Under the pieces are notes generated by a model. That model ran no database searches. It was not told where the DNA came from and saw only the letters and a list, made by a program, of their open reading frames with translations. From Pandoraea pneumonica (GTDB taxonomy: Bacteria > Pseudomonadota > Gammaproteobacteria > Burkholderiales > Burkholderiaceae), in contig NZ_CABPSK010000001.1 in NCBI RefSeq assembly GCF_902459645.1, forward strand, positions 1,364,001-1,428,000: DNA of 64,000 nt, in the 5' to 3' direction. The position numbers were made by a program, and so were the translations under genes. This document shows positions 37,865-47,192 of the stretch, piece after piece. Numbering within the stretch: the first letter of the stretch is position 1; the number at the start of each line of letters is the position of its first letter.

Positions 37865-38815
37865 ATGAATCAGCTCGACCAGCTCAAGCGCAGCACCATC
37901 GTCGTTGCCGACACCGGCGACTTTCAGGCCATGGATGCCTACAAGCCGCAGGACGCGACCACCAATCCGTCGCTGATTCTCGGCGCCGTCCAGAAGGACG
38001 CCTACAAACCCATTCTCACGCGCGTCGTCGGCGAGCATCGTGCCGAGACCACCGACGAAATCATCGACCGCCTGTTGATCGCCTTCGGCCGCGAAATTCT
38101 CGACATCGTGCCGGGACGTGTTTCCACCGAAGTGGATGCGCGCCTCTCGTTCGACACGGCGGGCACCGTTGCCCGCGCACGCAAGATCATCGCGATGTAC
38201 GAAGCCGAAGGCATCGAGCGCGATCGCGTGCTCATCAAGATCGCTTCAACGTGGGAAGGTATTCGTGCGGCTGAAATTCTTCAGCGCGACAACATTCGCT
38301 GCAACATGACGCTGCTGTTCTCGCTTGTGCAGGCCGCCGCCTGTGCCGAGGCCGGTGCGCAACTCATTTCGCCGTTTGTCGGGCGAATTTACGACTGGTA
38401 CAAAAAGAGCGCCGGGGCCAAGTGGGATGAAGCCGCGAACGCGGGCGACAACGATCCGGGTGTGAAATCCGTGGCGGCGATTTACCGCTACTACAAGCAT
38501 TTCGGCTACGACACGGAAGTGATGGGTGCGAGCTTCCGCTCGACCGGCCAGATTCTGGCGCTGGCGGGCTGCGACTTGCTCACCATCAGCCCGGCGTTGC
38601 TCGAACAACTGCACACCACCGAAGGCGAAGCCCCGCGCAAGCTCGACGTCAAAGAGGCGCGCGCAGCCACGGTGGATCGCGTGAAGACGGACGAGCCCTC
38701 GTTCCGCTTCCAACTCAACGACGATGCCATGGCGACGGAGAAATTGGCCGAAGGCATTCGCGCGTTTGCCGCCGATGCCGTCAAGCTCGAAGCATTGATT
38801 GAAGCGGCGCGGTAA
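37865..38815 (+). CDS. tal: Transaldolase
   Basis: This 316-residue TalB-type transaldolase moves a dihydroxyacetone unit between sugar phosphates. Signatures are [12 protein letters not shown] near residue 35 and the Schiff-base lysine in [12 protein letters not shown] (about residue 132). The ATG at 37865 has AAGG about 10 bp upstream. It is divergent from rpiA, so two enzymes of the non-oxidative pentose phosphate branch share a promoter region. A bidirectional terminator follows. Confidence 0.97.
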   Translation: MNQLDQLKRSTIVVADTGDFQAMDAYKPQDATTNPSLILGAVQKDAYKPILTRVVGEHRAETTDEIIDRLLIAFGREILDIVPGRVSTEVDARLSFDTAGTVARARKIIAMYEAEGIERDRVLIKIASTWEGIRAAEILQRDNIRCNMTLLFSLVQAAACAEAGAQLISPFVGRIYDWYKKSAGAKWDEAANAGDNDPGVKSVAAIYRYYKHFGYDTEVMGASFRSTGQILALAGCDLLTISPALLEQLHTTEGEAPRKLDVKEARAATVDRVKTDEPSFRFQLNDDAMATEKLAEGIRAFAADAVKLEALIEAAR

Positions 38816-38878
38816 GCCAACGCAGCGACCGGGTCGTACGGCGCAGCTTAAGCGAACGTCGAATCGGATGAAAAGCAA

Positions 38879-38902
38879 AAAGCCGGCTGCAACGCCGGCT
38901 TT
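38879..38902. terminator. Bidirectional terminator between tal and rlmB
   Basis: AAAGCCGGC/GCCGGCTTT, a 9-bp stem with a 6-base loop, is flanked by A-rich and T-rich runs on both sides. It lies between two convergent genes. Confidence 0.9.
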
Positions 38903-38955
38903 TGCTTTTGCTGCCACGCGAGCCGTGGCGGCAAGTCTTACTTCGCTTACTTCGC

Positions 38956-39726
38956 TTACTTGCCTTTAACGGCGACTTTGCGCTGGCGCACGGCTTCGTA
39001 GAGGCAAACGGCGCTGGCGACCGAGACGTTCAGGCTTTCGCAGCCGCCGGCCATCGGAATGCTCATGAGCATGTCGCAGTTTTCGCCCACGAGGCGGCGC
39101 ATACCCTCACCTTCCGCACCCATCACGATCGCCATCGGACCGGTGAGCTTTGTGCCGTAGATGTCGGCGGGTGCGTCGTCAGACGTGCCCACCACCCAGA
39201 TGCCGCGCTCCTTAAGTTCGCGCAGCGTACGCGACAGGTTCGTCACCATGATGTAGGGCACCGTTTCTGCGGCGCCGCTGGCCACCTTGGCGACCGTCGC
39301 GTTCAAACCGACAGCGCGGTCCTTCGGCGCGATCACGGCGTGTGCGCCAGCACCGTCGGCGACGCGCAGACAGGCGCCGAGGTTGTGCGGGTCGGTCACA
39401 CCGTCGAGCACGAGCAGCAGCGGATCGCCGGAGATGCCGTCGAGCAGTTCGTCGAGGTTCAGGGCGAGCGAGACTTCTTGTGCGCGCGCGACCACACCTT
39501 GGTGACGCGAAGAGCCGGCCATGCCGTCGAGGCGTTTGCCGTCGGCCTGCACGACTTTGATCTTTACGCCGGGCACGCCCTTGGCCGATTCGACGGCTTT
39601 CAGGAAGTCCGTCATGCGGCGATCGCGGCGGGTCGGATCGTAGTAGATTTCTTCGATGCTGCTCGCATCGTGGCGCAGGCGGGCGGTCACGGCGTGGAAG
39701 CCGAACAGCATTTTCAATTGACTCAT
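38956..39726 (-). CDS. rlmB: 23S rRNA (guanosine-2251-2'-O)-methyltransferase RlmB
   Basis: This 256-residue SPOUT methyltransferase has an N-terminal L30e-like substrate domain ([11 protein letters not shown]). The trefoil-knot motifs follow: [18 protein letters not shown] (motif 1), [11 protein letters not shown] (motif 2) and [18 protein letters not shown] (motif 3). It methylates G2251 in the P-loop of 23S rRNA. It lies downstream of rnr on the same strand, the same order as in E. coli, with 278 bp between. Confidence 0.97.
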   Translation of the reverse strand: MSQLKMLFGFHAVTARLRHDASSIEEIYYDPTRRDRRMTDFLKAVESAKGVPGVKIKVVQADGKRLDGMAGSSRHQGVVARAQEVSLALNLDELLDGISGDPLLLVLDGVTDPHNLGACLRVADGAGAHAVIAPKDRAVGLNATVAKVASGAAETVPYIMVTNLSRTLRELKERGIWVVGTSDDAPADIYGTKLTGPMAIVMGAEGEGMRRLVGENCDMLMSIPMAGGCESLNVSVASAVCLYEAVRQRKVAVKGK

Positions 39727-39897
39727 TTCACATCCTCAAAATAGCGTGCGCCGAGGCGGGCCCCGTACAAAGTACGACGGCGGCGGCACCCTCACCGGGT
39801 GTCCGCCGCCGCAGCCCTACGCAGTCTTCAGCGTTGCCTTGCGTAGGCCGGCAATCGGCGCGAGGCGCACATCTTACTGCAAACCTTGCCTCGCCCC

Positions 39898-39928
39898 GGT
39901 TTTCCGGTGCGCTTTGCACCAGAAAACC
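39898..39928. repeat. Hairpin in the rnr-rlmB gap
   Basis: GGTTTTC-C-GGTGC pairs with GCACC-A-GAAAACC around a 5-base loop (12 paired bases, one mismatch). There is no T run on the minus strand, so it may be a processing site or a partial block between rnr and rlmB. Confidence 0.45.
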
Positions 39929-39940
39929 GTGTGCTTGAGC

Positions 39941-40000
39941 ACGCCTAACCGCGACTAGCGACGCTTAACCACACCTAACCACGCCCAATCACGATTTGCG
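39941..40000. repeat. Degenerate decamer repeats just after rnr
   Basis: Six 10-bp units resemble ACGCCTAACC (ACGCCTAACC, GCGACTAGCG, ACGCTTAACC, ACACCTAACC, ACGCCCAATC, ACGATTTGCG). Several are decayed. They resemble in period, not sequence, the decamers at 26531-26570. Confidence 0.5.
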
Positions 40001-40004
40001 ACGA

Positions 40005-42563
40005 TTACCGGCGCGGTTTCTTCGCAGGTCCGCCGGTGCGCTTAGACGAGGCTGTCTTGCCGCCGGAGCGCTTGACGGGCGGTGTTGCGCCGCGTTCGGC
40101 GCGCGCCGCCTTCACCTTTGCCGTCTTCGGCTTGGCGGGGTGTTTGCCCGCCGGCGCCGGTTGCACGCCGTTGAGCAGCGCGCCGCCCTTCGGCAGTTGG
40201 CGAATCGACGGACCTGCGCCCGCGCCTGCCGTCCCAGCAACGCCGGGGGCACCGGCAGCCGGTGCAGGCACGGGGGCGCCGCCGCGTTCCGTGCGTCCCG
40301 ATGTTTTCGCGAGACTGCGGGCATTCGGTTCGCGCACCAGACGGAAGTCGATCTTGCGTGCATCCAGGTCGACGCGGCTCACTTGCACGCGCACGCGATC
40401 CGTCAGGCGGTAGCGAATACCGGTGCGTTCACCGCGCAATTCGTGGCGCACTTCATCGAACTGGAAGTAGTCGCTGCCCAGCTCCGTCACGTGCACGAGG
40501 CCTTCGATAAAGAGGTCGTCGAGTTGCACGAAGATGCCGAACGACGTCACGGCGCTGACCGTGCCGCCGTATTCCTCGCCGAGCTTGTCGCGCATGAAGT
40601 AGCACTTGAGCCAGGCTTCCACGTCGCGCGACGCTTCGTCAGCGCGGCGCTCGTTGGCCGAGCAATGCAGACCGAGCTCTTCCCAAATGGCGTCGCGTTT
40701 CTTGGCCGACGGCGTCTTCTTGTTCTTCGCGGCCTCGTCGTCCTTTTGCAGCTTGCGGGCGTGCGGCGAGATACCGGTGGTCATGTCCACCCCCGGCGGA
40801 ATCTCGGGCTCGTACTTGCGCCCGGCGAGCACTGCCTTGATCGCGCGGTGCGTGAGCAAGTCCGGGTAACGGCGAATCGGGCTCGTGAAGTGGGTATAAG
40901 CCGGGTAAGCGAGGCCGAAGTGGCCAATGTTATCGGGGCTATACACCGCTTGTTGCATCGAGCGCAGCAGCATTGTCTGGAGCATCGGCGCATCGGGACG
41001 CGATTCGATTTGCGTCATCAGCTCCGAGTAATCCGAGGTTGCCGGTTCGTCCCCGCCGCCGAGCGTGAGGCCGAGCGTTTTGAGGAACGTGCGCAGCACC
41101 AGCAGCTTCTCGCCCTTCGGGCCTGCGTGGATGCGATAGAGGCCGGGTTGCTTGTGGCGCTTGAGGAAGTCGGCGGCACAGACGTTGGCCGTCAGCATGC
41201 ATTCTTCGATCAGGCGGTGGGCGTCGTTGCGGGTACGCGGCAGGATTTGTTCGATCTTGCCTTGTGCGTTGCAGACGATGTACGTCTCAGTCGAGTCGAA
41301 CTCGATGGCGCCGCGCGACTTACGCGCTTTGGCGAGCACCTTGTAGAGCTCGTAGAGATTTTGCAGATGTGGCAGCAGTGCGGCGCGGCGTTGGGCTTCG
41401 GGGCCTTTCGTGTTGCCGAGGACAGCGGCGACTTCCGTGTACGTGAGGCGTGCGGCCGAGTGGATGACAGCCGGGTAGAACTGGTAGGCCTTCACGTCGC
41501 CCGACGGCGTGACGATGGCGTCGCAGACGAGGACGCAGCGGTCGACGTCGGGGTTGAGCGAGCAGAGGCCGTTCGAGAGTTTCTCGGGCAGCATCGGGAT
41601 GACGCGGCGCGGGAAGTAGACCGAGGTGCTGCGTGTGAGCGCGTCGGCGTCGAGCGGGCCACCGGAGGTGACGTAGTGCGACACGTCTGCGATGGCGACG
41701 ATGAGGCGGAAGCCGTTCGTGCGGCCGATTTTGACCGGTTCGCAATAGACCGCATCGTCGAAATCGCGGGCGTCTTCGCCGTCGATGGTGACGAGGGGTA
41801 CGTCGCGCAGGTCGACGCGGTGGCGCAGATCGGGCGCGCGGACTTCGTCGGGGAGTGCACCGGCGGCGGCGAGGGCTTCGGGGGAAAACTGGTGGGGCAC
41901 GCCGTACTTACGCACGGCGATTTCGATTTCCATGCCGGGGTCGTCGATATCGCCGAGGACTTCCGAGACGCGGCCGATGGGTTGGCTGTAGCGGCTGGGG
42001 TAGTCGGTGAGTTCGACCGAGACCACTTGTCCGACTTTGGCTTTGCCTTGCGAGCGGGGTGGGATGAGGATGTCGTGCCCGATGCGTTTATCTTCGGGGG
42101 CGACGACCATCACACCGTTCTCGTTGAGGAGTCGGCCGATGACGTGGGTGTTTGCGCGGGAGACGACTTCGACGATATGGCCTTCGGGGCGGCCGCGGCG
42201 GTCATAGCCGGCGACGCGTAGAAGGACGCGATCGTTGTGCATGACCTTCTTCATTTCCTCGTTGGGAAGATAGAGGTCATCGCCATCGTCGTCGCGCACG
42301 GCGAAGCCGTAGCCATCGCGGTGGCCGATGACGCGGCCGGCGATGAAATTCGAGGGGTGAGTCAGTTGATAGTAGCCACGGCGATCGAGACGAATTTGGT
42401 CATCGCGTTCCATGGCGGCGAGGCGTTTGAAGAAGCCTTCGCGTTCTTGCTTTTTGATCGCCAGAGATTCGGCGATATCGTTGGCGGACAGCGCGGAATC
42501 GGCGGTGCGCAGTACACCGAGGATTTCTTCGCGGCTCGGAATCGGATAGGGATATTTGCTCAA
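40005..42563 (-). CDS. rnr: Ribonuclease R
   Basis: This 852-residue 3'-5' exoribonuclease has an N-terminal winged helix (PIPSREEILGVLRTADSALS), cold-shock domains and the RNB catalytic domain. The four-Asp motif is in DGEDARDFDDAVYCE (about residues 263-277). An S1 domain (GGTVSAVTSFGIFVQL) and a Lys/Arg-rich tail follow. It degrades structured RNA and takes part in trans-translation quality control. The only in-frame start that keeps the N-terminal domain is a TTG at 42563, with a TAA four codons upstream and no good ribosome site. Confidence 0.96.
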   Translation of the reverse strand: MSKYPYPIPSREEILGVLRTADSALSANDIAESLAIKKQEREGFFKRLAAMERDDQIRLDRRGYYQLTHPSNFIAGRVIGHRDGYGFAVRDDDGDDLYLPNEEMKKVMHNDRVLLRVAGYDRRGRPEGHIVEVVSRANTHVIGRLLNENGVMVVAPEDKRIGHDILIPPRSQGKAKVGQVVSVELTDYPSRYSQPIGRVSEVLGDIDDPGMEIEIAVRKYGVPHQFSPEALAAAGALPDEVRAPDLRHRVDLRDVPLVTIDGEDARDFDDAVYCEPVKIGRTNGFRLIVAIADVSHYVTSGGPLDADALTRSTSVYFPRRVIPMLPEKLSNGLCSLNPDVDRCVLVCDAIVTPSGDVKAYQFYPAVIHSAARLTYTEVAAVLGNTKGPEAQRRAALLPHLQNLYELYKVLAKARKSRGAIEFDSTETYIVCNAQGKIEQILPRTRNDAHRLIEECMLTANVCAADFLKRHKQPGLYRIHAGPKGEKLLVLRTFLKTLGLTLGGGDEPATSDYSELMTQIESRPDAPMLQTMLLRSMQQAVYSPDNIGHFGLAYPAYTHFTSPIRRYPDLLTHRAIKAVLAGRKYEPEIPPGVDMTTGISPHARKLQKDDEAAKNKKTPSAKKRDAIWEELGLHCSANERRADEASRDVEAWLKCYFMRDKLGEEYGGTVSAVTSFGIFVQLDDLFIEGLVHVTELGSDYFQFDEVRHELRGERTGIRYRLTDRVRVQVSRVDLDARKIDFRLVREPNARSLAKTSGRTERGGAPVPAPAAGAPGVAGTAGAGAGPSIRQLPKGGALLNGVQPAPAGKHPAKPKTAKVKAARAERGATPPVKRSGGKTASSKRTGGPAKKPRR

Positions 42564-42768
42564 AGGTCGGTAGCGTTACTGTGCCGGTTGAGTCCGGCCG
42601 AGCGGCGCACCATGCGCCCGACGGTCCGTGGTGTTGTGCGAGTGCCTTGGAGGGCGTCGACAACAAGGTCAATCATACGGCAAAGCTTGCGAAATCCGCC
42701 ACCTGTGCGGATTTTGGGGTTGGCTTGGGTGGTGAGGGGGTGATTTGAAAATTTTTTGTCTATAGGTG

Positions 42769-42797
42769 TTGACAGTGCCCACACGCATACGCATAAT
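42769..42797 (+). promoter_or_regulatory. Promoter of tRNA-Leu copy 1
   Basis: TTGACA (42769-42774), a 17-bp spacer and CATAAT (42792-42797) form a near-consensus sigma-70 promoter. It lies about 45 bp before the tRNA. Confidence 0.8.
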
Positions 42798-42842
42798 CTC
42801 ACTTCTTCGCAGCGAGCAAGTAACAACGAGTGAGCTGGCGAT

Positions 42843-42927
<85 letters not shown>

Positions 42928-42935
42928 AGACAAAG

Positions 42936-42969
42936 AAAAAGCCGGTGATCGAAAGATCACCGGCTTTTT
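42936..42969 (+). terminator. Terminator of tRNA-Leu copy 1
   Basis: A perfect 15-bp stem (AAAAAGCCGGTGATC with its complement) closed by a GAAA tetraloop and followed by GTTTTT. It starts 9 bp after the tRNA. Confidence 0.95.
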
Positions 42970-42988
42970 GTTTTTCTCGGCCCAGAAA

Positions 42989-43073
42989 GCAATGTGCGAG
43001 TGCACATTGCGTGGGGACTCGAAGGGCATCGCTTGCAAGCGATGCCGGGGTCGCGCGGAGTGTGACCGAGTCC
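42989..43073. other. Structured element downstream of tRNA-Leu copy 1
   Basis: Three nested or adjacent inverted repeats lie past the terminator. GCAATGTGC/GCACATTGC (42989-43010) has a 4-base loop. A perfect 22-bp palindrome begins GGCATCGCTTG (43025-43046). GGACTCG (43015-43021) pairs with CGAGTCC (43067-43073) around it. The same structure follows tRNA copy 2 without change. It could be an RNA, a REP-like element or a recombination site; no coding potential is convincing. Confidence 0.6.
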
Positions 43074-43159
43074 TCGCGGCGCCGTGAGGTGCCGTATGGG
43101 CGGATGGGGGTTCGGTGCGCGTGGACCAGAATTAGCGGTTTGGTTTTGAGAGAAGAAAT

Positions 43160-45373
43160 TCAAACCCTCATCACCTTCTCGATCGTAATCGGCAGATCCC
43201 GCACCCGTTTCCCGGTAGCGTGATAAACCGCATTAGCCACAGCGGCGGCCAGCCCAGTAATCCCAATTTCCCCGATCCCACGGACCCCAAACTCATTCAG
43301 TGCCAGATCTGGGTAATCGAGAAGAATGACATCGATATCGGGTTGATCGGCGTGAACGGGGACGAGGTATTCGGCGAAGCTGTTGTTTGCGGGGAGACCG
43401 GAGTGGGGGTCGTAGTCGGTGGCTTCGAAGAGGGCCATGCCGATGCCCATGACGATGGCGCCTTCCACTTGATTTCTGGCGGTGAGGGGGTTGACGATCT
43501 TACCGACATCGATAGCACTCACCACACGCGAAACGCGCAAATGCGAGATAGCCGGGTCAAATCGCACTTCAACGAAATGGGCCCCAAAGCTTCGGAAAGA
43601 GACTTTGCCTTCGGGGGCACCGCCGGTGGCGCCGTCGCCGATGGCGAGACCGAGCTTTAACTCTCGGAGTACATCACCGAACGGCACTTTCTTACCGCGA
43701 TAGACCAGCGCCCCATCCAAAAACTGCACATCGCTGGCCTTAGCCTCACTAAAAGCCCCCTTCCCTGCCACTGCATAAGAAATCAACTGCGAGATAGCAT
43801 TCCGCGTAGCCGCCGCAATCGCAGGCATCACACTCGCCGTCGCCCAAGATCCACCAGACAGCGGCGCAGCGGGCATAGCGGAATCAGCCAACCGCACATC
43901 AATCTTCTCCACACCGACGCCGGTCAAATCCGCGACCGTCTGCGCGGCCACCGTATAAGTCCCAGTGCCGATATCCTGCACGGCACACGTGACTTCAACC
44001 GTCCCATCCGCGCGCAGCATCACACGCGCGCGCGCCGGGGTTCGCATCGCATCCCAGCTACACGCGGCCATACCCATCCCGATCACCTCATCACCGTCGT
44101 GCATCGCTCCGACGCGTGGATCCCGCCGCGCCCAGCCAAACTTATCTGCGCCTTGCAAAATCGCTTCACGCAGATGATTGCTGGACCAGGGCAAGTTCGC
44201 GCTTTCATCGTGCGTAGAAATATTACTGAGCCGGAACGCTAGCGGATCGACGCCTGCGGCCAGCGCCATCTCGTCGATAGCCGACTCCAGCGCAAACAAC
44301 CCGGGTGCCGCGCCGGGTGCGCGCATCGACGTGGGCGCGCCTTGATGCACACGCGTCGTTCTATGACTCACCAGTACATTCGCGCAGCCATAGAGACTCT
44401 TCGACATCCCGCCGCAGTTTTCCGTGAAGTTATCGACAAACGCTTGGGTAGAAATCGATTCATGCCGAAGCGAAACGAGCTTGCCGTTCGCGTCCGTCGC
44501 CAGTCGCAGTCGCTGTTCGGTCTGCGGCCGGTGGCCCGTCGTAGTGAACATCTGCGGGCGCGGCACCAGCAGTTTCACGGGCCGCCCGACTTCGCGCGAC
44601 ACTGCGGCGGCGGCAATCGAATGCGGCCAGATAAAAAGTTTCGAGCCGAAGCCGGAGCCGATAAATGGCGCTTCCACCACCACCCTTTCCGGATCGAGCC
44701 CAAACACTCTGGCAATCGTATTGCGATGCACCGTCACGCCTTGCGTTGCTTCATAGAGATGCAGGTCGCCGTCGCGCCATTGTGCGGTGGTGGCGTGCAT
44801 TTCCATCGGGTTATGCGTCTCTACGGGCGTGCGATACACCGCATCGACCCGATGCACGCCTTGCTCGAACGCGGCGGCGGCGTCACCGCGTTGGTGCCCT
44901 CGCCCGCCGTCTTGCGTGCCGTTGCGCGCTACGCCTTGCTCAAGACTGGTGAGGGGTGCTTCCTTCGCGTAATCCACATGCACGCGATAGGCGGCTTCGC
45001 GGGCGTGTTCAAACGAATCGGCCACAACGAGTGCCACGAACTGCCCGCCGTAATACACCTTGTCGTCTTCGAACGGCAGGCGGTGCTCGTCGGTAATCGA
45101 CGCGTCGAGAATCGCATTGAACCCGCCGCCGCGCTGTGGCACGCGGAACAGGGCCGGGAAGTGATCGTGGTGAAAGATGTCGATAACGCCGGGCACACGC
45201 CGTGCGTCGCGCGTATCGACATTGCGGATCGTGCCGCGCGAGATCGTGGAGAACACGCCGTACGCATAGCAGAGACCGGGCGGATGCCAGTCCGCGGCGT
45301 AATGCGCGGCGCCCGTCACCTTCTTGCGGCCATCGATACGGCGGATGGGCTGACCGATATTGGGTGTCGTCAT
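43160..45373 (-). CDS. Molybdopterin-binding subunit of a PaoABC-like aldehyde oxidoreductase
   Basis: This 737-residue large subunit of the xanthine-oxidase family starts at the ATG at 45373 (GGGAGG upstream) and overlaps the FAD subunit stop by four bases. It has the aldehyde-oxidase hammerhead domain (IGQPIRRIDGRKKVTGAAHYAAD) and two molybdopterin-binding domains. The catalytic glutamate is in GIGEIGITGLAAAVANA near the C-terminus. With its two partner genes it matches PaoC/YagR, a periplasmic molybdenum enzyme that oxidises aromatic aldehydes to acids. The dedicated chaperone PaoD is not nearby. Confidence 0.92.
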   Translation of the reverse strand: MTTPNIGQPIRRIDGRKKVTGAAHYAADWHPPGLCYAYGVFSTISRGTIRNVDTRDARRVPGVIDIFHHDHFPALFRVPQRGGGFNAILDASITDEHRLPFEDDKVYYGGQFVALVVADSFEHAREAAYRVHVDYAKEAPLTSLEQGVARNGTQDGGRGHQRGDAAAAFEQGVHRVDAVYRTPVETHNPMEMHATTAQWRDGDLHLYEATQGVTVHRNTIARVFGLDPERVVVEAPFIGSGFGSKLFIWPHSIAAAAVSREVGRPVKLLVPRPQMFTTTGHRPQTEQRLRLATDANGKLVSLRHESISTQAFVDNFTENCGGMSKSLYGCANVLVSHRTTRVHQGAPTSMRAPGAAPGLFALESAIDEMALAAGVDPLAFRLSNISTHDESANLPWSSNHLREAILQGADKFGWARRDPRVGAMHDGDEVIGMGMAACSWDAMRTPARARVMLRADGTVEVTCAVQDIGTGTYTVAAQTVADLTGVGVEKIDVRLADSAMPAAPLSGGSWATASVMPAIAAATRNAISQLISYAVAGKGAFSEAKASDVQFLDGALVYRGKKVPFGDVLRELKLGLAIGDGATGGAPEGKVSFRSFGAHFVEVRFDPAISHLRVSRVVSAIDVGKIVNPLTARNQVEGAIVMGIGMALFEATDYDPHSGLPANNSFAEYLVPVHADQPDIDVILLDYPDLALNEFGVRGIGEIGITGLAAAVANAVYHATGKRVRDLPITIEKVMRV

Positions 45374-46407
45374 ACCGTGCCTCCCGCGGCGAGCCGTGTG
45401 AGATTTCGCACAATCGCCTGTTGGCAAAGCGCGATCTTGTAGCCGTTCTGTCCGTAGTCGTGCGCGCCGGTGAGGGCAGCGTCAGCCGCGCGTCGCCAGA
45501 CATCGGCCGACGCGGGCGAGAGCGACGCGCCACGCAGCACCTGCTCGGCTTGGATCGCACGCCAGGGCTTCGTCGCCACACCGCCGAGTGCTACGCGTGC
45601 CTCGCGCACCGTACCCCCGTCGAGCGAAAGAATCACGGCGCACGACGCGAGCGCGAACTGATACGAGGCGCGGTCGCGGCGCTTGAGATACCCGCCTCGC
45701 GCATTCGCGAGCGGCGCATCGAGCGTGACATGCGTGATGATCTCGTCGTTGGCGAGCGCGTGTTCGCGCCAGGGCGTATCGCCCGGCAGCAGATGGAAAT
45801 CGGCGAAGGCGATATCGCGCTCACCCGCTGCGCCTTGCACGTGCACGGTTGCGCCGATAGCGGCCATGGCTACGCACATGTCTGAGGGGTGAGCGGCGAT
45901 GCACTGCGCGCTGCCGCCCAGCACCGCGTGCAGGCTTCGATGATGTCCACCGATGGCGGCACATCCCGAGCCCGGTTCGCGCTTATTGCATGGCGAGACG
46001 CCATCACGAAAATAGCCGCAGCGCACGCGTTGCATCACGTTCCCGGCGGTCGTCGCCTTGTTGCGCAGCGCCGTGCTTGCGCCGCTCAGCAATGCCTGAG
46101 AAAGCACGGGGTAGTCGCGCATGACGGCGGGGTCGTAGGCGAGCGTCGTGTTGGTCACCAGTGCGCCGATGCGTAGCCGTCCGTCCGGCAGCCGGTCGAT
46201 GCTGTTCATGCCGAGTCGATGAATATCGATGACGCGCGCCGGGCGCATCACGTCGAGCTTGACCAGATCGAGCAGCGTCGTGCCGCCCGCGAGATAGACG
46301 CCCTCGCCCACTCGCATCGCGGCGTTCTGCGGCGTGGTGTGTGCAGTCGCGTGGACGGCGATGGCTTGCTCGACACTTTGCGGGCGGATGAATTCGAACT
46401 GTCGCAT
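45370..46407 (-). CDS. FAD-binding, 4Fe-4S-containing subunit of a PaoABC-like aldehyde oxidoreductase
   Basis: This 345-residue CO-dehydrogenase-flavoprotein-type subunit carries FAD contacts YLAGGTTLLDLVKLDV and ALLSGASTALRNKATTAGN. The inserted cysteine segment RCGYFRDGVSPCNKREPGSGC is characteristic of PaoB/YagS, which holds an extra 4Fe-4S cluster. It passes electrons between the molybdenum centre, the 2Fe-2S subunit and the acceptor. The ATG at 46407 has GGAGG 8 bp upstream. It follows the 2Fe-2S gene by 5 bp. Confidence 0.92.
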   Translation of the reverse strand: MRQFEFIRPQSVEQAIAVHATAHTTPQNAAMRVGEGVYLAGGTTLLDLVKLDVMRPARVIDIHRLGMNSIDRLPDGRLRIGALVTNTTLAYDPAVMRDYPVLSQALLSGASTALRNKATTAGNVMQRVRCGYFRDGVSPCNKREPGSGCAAIGGHHRSLHAVLGGSAQCIAAHPSDMCVAMAAIGATVHVQGAAGERDIAFADFHLLPGDTPWREHALANDEIITHVTLDAPLANARGGYLKRRDRASYQFALASCAVILSLDGGTVREARVALGGVATKPWRAIQAEQVLRGASLSPASADVWRRAADAALTGAHDYGQNGYKIALCQQAIVRNLTRLAAGGTV

Positions 46408-46412
46408 GGTGA

Positions 46413-47192
46413 TCAGCCTCCCATGCGCGAGCGCGCATCCTGAATCGCGGCGAGGATGTTGCGATACGCGCCGCAACGGCAGATGTTTCCGCTCATGGCT
46501 TCGCGCACAGAAGCGTCGTCGCGGCCGATGCGTTTATCGGCCAGCACGGCGACCGCACTCATGATTTGTCCGGACGTGCAGTAGCCGCATTGATACGCGT
46601 CGTGTTCCCAGAACGCGGCTTGCACGGGATGCAGCGTGTCGCCACGCGCCAGTCCTTCAATGGTCGTGACCGCATCGCCGTCGTGCATCAGCGCGAGCGA
46701 CAAACACGAATTAATGGCGACGCCGTTGACGTGGACCGTGCACGCGCCGCACTGGCCGTGATCGCACCCCTTCTTCGTGCCGGTGAGTTGCAGTTGGTCA
46801 CGTAGCACGTCGAGCAGGATGGCATTCGGCGCCACCCGGAGCGTGCGACGCTGCCCATTCACCGAGAGGGTCAAGGGTTCGCCGTCTGCGGCTACCCCTG
46901 CGCTCGCACTGGCGGCGGCAGCTTCGTTTGGCGTTTGCGTTTGCGTTTGTGTCTGCGCTTGCGCGCCGGGTAGCCAGGCAGCGCTTGCGCTGGCCAGGCT
47001 CGACGCGCCGAGCGACTTCAAAAAGCGGCGGCGGCCGCTGGGATCGGTGACTGCCGCGGCAGCATGGGCGGCGGCGGTGGGTGGCGATGGTGGGTGGGTT
47101 GAGGACCGGGATGGCGACGACGATGTCTCACGGCCGTCGTGCGCGCCGTTGGCATGACTGGCGCATGAGGGGTGACAAGCGTGTTCCTTCAT
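46413..47192 (-). CDS. 2Fe-2S subunit of a PaoABC-like aldehyde oxidoreductase, Tat-exported
   Basis: This 259-residue protein has a twin-arginine signal ([14 protein letters not shown]) after an unusually long, polar first region of about 52 residues, then AQA cleavage-like text and a QT repeat. The plant-type 2Fe-2S domain has [16 protein letters not shown], and the second 2Fe-2S helical domain has [10 protein letters not shown] and ICRCGAY. This is PaoA/YagT-like; it carries the whole complex to the periplasm. AAAGGAGG precedes the ATG. It is the first gene of the operon and diverges from a LysR gene. Confidence 0.92.
   Translation of the reverse strand: MKEHACHPSCASHANGAHDGRETSSSPSRSSTHPPSPPTAAAHAAAAVTDPSGRRRFLKSLGASSLASASAAWLPGAQAQTQTQTQTPNEAAAASASAGVAADGEPLTLSVNGQRRTLRVAPNAILLDVLRDQLQLTGTKKGCDHGQCGACTVHVNGVAINSCLSLALMHDGDAVTTIEGLARGDTLHPVQAAFWEHDAYQCGYCTSGQIMSAVAVLADKRIGRDDASVREAMSGNICRCGAYRNILAAIQDARSRMGG
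46933..46962 (-). repeat. Hexanucleotide tandem repeat in the 2Fe-2S gene
   Basis: Five 6-bp units related to GTTTGC encode a QT repeat between the Tat signal and the 2Fe-2S domain. The unit length keeps frame, so copy changes alter only the linker. Confidence 0.75.

Noticed and set aside
42945-43223. Plus-strand frame after tRNA copy 1, with a sister at 48687-48893
   Set aside because: The similarity of the two frames comes from the duplicated structured element; they diverge through an indel and have no ribosome site.
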